A stretch of 64,000 nucleotides of DNA from Deltaproteobacteria bacterium (GTDB taxonomy: Bacteria; Bdellovibrionota; Bdellovibrionia; Bdellovibrionales; JAMPXM01). Below are positions 61,232 through 64,000 of this stretch, one piece after another. The stretch's first letter is position 1, and each line of letters opens with the position of its first letter. A program made the position numbers and the translations under genes. The notes beneath the pieces are model-generated. The model was not told the DNA's origin. It did no database searches and saw only the letters and a list, made by a program, of their open reading frames with translations. The DNA is taken from contig JAFLCB010000005.1 in the NCBI GenBank assembly GCA_017302795.1, positions 1-64,000 of the forward strand, written 5' to 3'.

Positions 61232-64000
61232 CAAGATCGCAACAACTGCGCTTGTCAGTTTTGGATTCCTTTTTCTTTTAACAGCCTGTCCCAAAGATGT
61301 CTCGCTACCTTCCGCGTCTGAGACTTCAGAAAAGTCGCCGCTGTACTCGGGATTTGCCGGTGCTACTGCTGCCACGACGGTCGGGCCGACCAAGGTAAAA
61401 ATCACGTGGACTCCGGCATCGGATTCAAAAGTTGTCGCCTATAACATTTATGATTCTACTTTGTTTTTTGCACCGAAACTTTTAAAAACTGCTACCGGTA
61501 ACACGACCGAAGTCACTCTTAGTGGCCTCGAAACCCAAACGCTTTACAAATTTCGAGTTCGAGCCGCCGACAAAGATATGCTAGAGGACGGCAACACCAA
61601 AGATCTTTCCGCTGTTCCGTATGCAGGCGTTCTTCCCGCACAAGTTCAAAGCAGTACATCGGCAATTATTCCGTTTTCCGATGCAAGCAACTCTGATGCA
61701 GTTCAGATTCTTTGTTCAACGCAGACCAATCCCGTCGAAGAACTGCTATTAGAAATCACCAATGTCATTGGCACGACTCAGGCTACCTTGAATGGACTTA
61801 ATGCTGGCGCAACATACACGTGCCGAGCAGCTACAAAATTTGGAAGCTTTGTCGATAACAATTCTATCAAAACAACCTTTACTCCGATGGGTACCGCTGC
61901 AACGCTAGTCTTTGCGACCCAACCCGGAAGCGCTGCTGCAGGCGCAAATTTGTCGACCCAACCATCCATCCGCGTTCTCGATTCCAATGGGACGCTTGTC
62001 AGTGCAGGACCAGATTCGCGCGCAGTGATCACTCTCACTGTTTCAAATAGCTCGCCGACTGTGGGAACGATTCGCGGCACAGCAGCCGTGCAGGCAGTTG
62101 GAGGCGTCGCTACATTTTCTGGTTTGAATCTACAGGAAGCTGGAGCGAAAATCTTTACCGCAACCAAAGAAGATACGGCCTCGCAAGCTCAGGGGTCGGC
62201 TGCAATAACTCAAGATTCTAACCAATTCACAATTACTCCGGGATCGGTTAGTGCGACGAATTCGACGATCGCAATTTCGCCGGCGGTCCCGCCTGCTTCA
62301 CCATTAATTGCGAACGGAATCGAATCCTACTCAGTGGTGATTACGTTGAAAGACCAATACGGAAACTCAGTCGCTGGAACCCGGCCTGTGTTTGCCTCCA
62401 ACATCTCTGGCGATACTTTGACCCAGCCGGCTTTGAATACAAATGTCACCGGAGCAACAACCGGTTCGATCAGTACGACAGTTGCTGATAGCGGACCACC
62501 CTACCGTTCGCTCAATATCACGTCCCCTGCCGGGCTAACCGGCGTGGCAGTGGCCGCGCCATTTTCTGCAGGCACTCCGTCCAAACTTGCATTTTCCACG
62601 CAGCCTACTAATTCGCCCGCTGGCGCAAATGGAATGGGTGTCATTCGAGTTGCGGTTCAAGACGCAAACGGAAATGTGATCACCACCGGCGCGAACGCCA
62701 CCGCACCGATCTCGATGGCTATTTCGAACAACGTGAACGGCGCGATTTTAACTGGGACTTCGCCGGTCAACGCCGTCAATGGAGTTGCTGTTTTCACCGG
62801 CCTTGGCATTAGCAAAACTGGTACCGGATACAAACTCCTCGCCTCTTCCGGCTCATTTACCGCTGCTTACAGCAATAGTTTTAACATCACCGCCGGGACG
62901 CCGAATCGAATTACAATCGCTGGGCCGGTGTCGGTGATCTCGGGAGCGTGCAGCACTGCAATTACTTTCCAATTGCAAGATCTTGGAAACAACCCTGCCA
63001 ACGCTGTACAAAACACCTCTATCTCGATTTCTGGCCTTGGAAGCGGCCAGCTGTTCACGAGTTCTACTTGTTCTGGCGCTGCAATTTCGGCAACTCAGAC
63101 TTTCACCGCCGGAACAAACACGAAGACGTACTATTTGAAAGATGTCAAAGGCGAGGGACTCGTCGTCACGGCCTCCGACCCATCGATGGTTTTAACTTCG
63201 GGGACGCTGCCATTAAACGTCCTACCAAATAAGATCGCACTTCTCGCAGAATCTTCTCCAGGCGTACCGCTTTCAGTCGTTTCAGGTCGCTGCTCAAGTG
63301 CGATATATGTCACGCCCGCCGGCGAAAATGGTGCGGCGGCTCCGCTGTTTGCTCCGACAACTGTCGCTCTTACTGGCGTGGCGGGTACGCAGGCAAATGT
63401 CTATTCAGATGCTGCGTGCACAAATTTATTGAGCCCGGGTGCGATCGCTCTTCCTGCAACGAATGGCGGAAGCTTCCCAATTCCCCTTTACTTAAAAGAC
63501 AATCGGGCAGAGTCATTGTCGCTGACCGTGACGGATCCGAATGGAGTGATGACAACCACCTCTGGCCTTCAGCCAGTTTCGGTAACCGCGTCAGCTATAG
63601 GCTTCACCGGTCCCGTGAGTGTGGTGTCTGGACAGTGTTCCTCGGCGTACACGGTTTCACTTCGTGATGCTCAATCTAACCTCGTGGTCGCACCGGCAAA
63701 TAGAGCTTTAACAATTCGAGGTTTGGAATCGAGCGCCGCTGGAATGTTCTACACATCAGCCTCGTGCACCACTGGCGGAAGCAAAACTGCGATGACCATT
63801 CCCCAGGGAAATTCGTCACTCCAAATTTATTTTAAAAACACGGCTGCCGAGAACCTGTCCATCTATCTACAAGACAGTCTTTCGCAAATGAACGATTCGC
63901 CGACCATCAACATCGCGATTTCCCCATCGACATTAACAATCACCCCGCCGGTTGCGGGAAATTCAAAAACCACAGTTTGCGCCGGTCCGTTCACCGTCAA
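61203..64000 (+). CDS. Giant Fn3/Ig-like repeat lipoprotein, cut by window edge
   Basis: At least 932 residues with no stop to the window end. Lipobox LFLLTAC after ATTALVSFGFLFLL; Cys about 29. An Fn3 domain (about 60-145, KVKITWTPASDSKVVAYNIY) is followed by Ig-like repeats of about 100 residues of the filamin/Big type (LVFATQPGSAAAGANLSTQP; LAFSTQPTNSPAGANGMG). From about residue 580 each repeat carries a pair of Cys (SGACST/SSTCSG, SGRCSS/DAACTN, SGQCSS/SASCTT), suggesting one disulfide per domain. An outer-membrane adhesin or surface fibre is likely. Confidence 0.82.
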   Translation, partial: MGRWLREKFNKIATTALVSFGFLFLLTACPKDVSLPSASETSEKSPLYSGFAGATAATTVGPTKVKITWTPASDSKVVAYNIYDSTLFFAPKLLKTATGNTTEVTLSGLETQTLYKFRVRAADKDMLEDGNTKDLSAVPYAGVLPAQVQSSTSAIIPFSDASNSDAVQILCSTQTNPVEELLLEITNVIGTTQATLNGLNAGATYTCRAATKFGSFVDNNSIKTTFTPMGTAATLVFATQPGSAAAGANLSTQPSIRVLDSNGTLVSAGPDSRAVITLTVSNSSPTVGTIRGTAAVQAVGGVATFSGLNLQEAGAKIFTATKEDTASQAQGSAAITQDSNQFTITPGSVSATNSTIAISPAVPPASPLIANGIESYSVVITLKDQYGNSVAGTRPVFASNISGDTLTQPALNTNVTGATTGSISTTVADSGPPYRSLNITSPAGLTGVAVAAPFSAGTPSKLAFSTQPTNSPAGANGMGVIRVAVQDANGNVITTGANATAPISMAISNNVNGAILTGTSPVNAVNGVAVFTGLGISKTGTGYKLLASSGSFTAAYSNSFNITAGTPNRITIAGPVSVISGACSTAITFQLQDLGNNPANAVQNTSISISGLGSGQLFTSSTCSGAAISATQTFTAGTNTKTYYLKDVKGEGLVVTASDPSMVLTSGTLPLNVLPNKIALLAESSPGVPLSVVSGRCSSAIYVTPAGENGAAAPLFAPTTVALTGVAGTQANVYSDAACTNLLSPGAIALPATNGGSFPIPLYLKDNRAESLSLTVTDPNGVMTTTSGLQPVSVTASAIGFTGPVSVVSGQCSSAYTVSLRDAQSNLVVAPANRALTIRGLESSAAGMFYTSASCTTGGSKTAMTIPQGNSSLQIYFKNTAAENLSIYLQDSLSQMNDSPTINIAISPSTLTITPPVAGNSKTTVCAGPFTV

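Overview
The window is about 64 kb of bacterial chromosome with moderate GC and tightly packed genes. It suits a diderm with a complex envelope: a maltoporin-type LamB, several outer-membrane beta-barrels, lipoproteins and many signal peptides. The SRP RNA-dnaX-ybaB-recR-mglA block, a TIGR02147/DUF4423 regulator, a PA2778/PA2779 pair and many small secreted proteins point to the Bdellovibrionota or a related 'deltaproteobacterial' lineage. That placement is an inference from gene content; no rRNA or other marker in the window settles it.

Left edge (1-4700) is foreign-looking and AT-richer. The window opens in the last codons and right end of an IS3-family insertion sequence. A compact mobile module follows: a small conserved protein, an FtsK/TcpA-like DNA-pumping ATPase, a Rep_trans-type rolling-circle initiator/relaxase whose C-terminal part lies in the -1 frame behind a TTTAAAG slippery heptamer and stem-loop, and three small unknown genes. 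It ends near a 38-bp perfect palindrome and a four-helix-bundle (23S-IVS/S23 family) gene with its own large upstream hairpin.

4.8-13.4 kb carries exported MsrB and MsrA with a truncated ECF sigma factor between them, small secreted proteins, a sensor histidine kinase, a zone of decayed genes (alcohol dehydrogenase start, kinase split by an amber codon, GNAT tail) and a run of small domain-of-unknown-function enzymes. 13.5-26 kb holds secreted and envelope proteins: a glycosidase-like protein, two tandem paralogous exported proteins, a frameshifted outer-membrane protein, a large exported protein, LamB plus partner, and an overlapping operon of a toroid-fold protein, an exported zincin and an acetyltransferase. 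26-31.7 kb has an HTH-TPR regulator and its TPR neighbour, then hpd-phhA-VOC, which converts phenylalanine toward homogentisate, with a divergent LysR regulator.

31.7-49.6 kb is a mixed housekeeping and envelope region: PA2778/PA2779, exported metalloproteases, an HTTM membrane protein with partner, an RlmK-like methyltransferase, an MFS transporter, a GST, the TIGR02147 regulator with a structured leader, and SrkA. A roughly 70-bp repeat with a covarying hairpin occurs at 45.3 and 47.6 kb.

49.7-54.5 kb is the core block: SRP RNA, dnaX, ybaB, recR, mglA and ilvE, mostly overlapping by 1-4 nt. 54.6-64 kb is a same-strand run of a GYF-domain membrane protein, an 878-residue coiled coil, a LysM lipoprotein, an exported barrel-like protein and a giant cysteine-paired Ig/Fn3 lipoprotein running off the window. 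This run and the covarying repeat are the best candidates for undescribed biology, together with the frameshifted Rep element.
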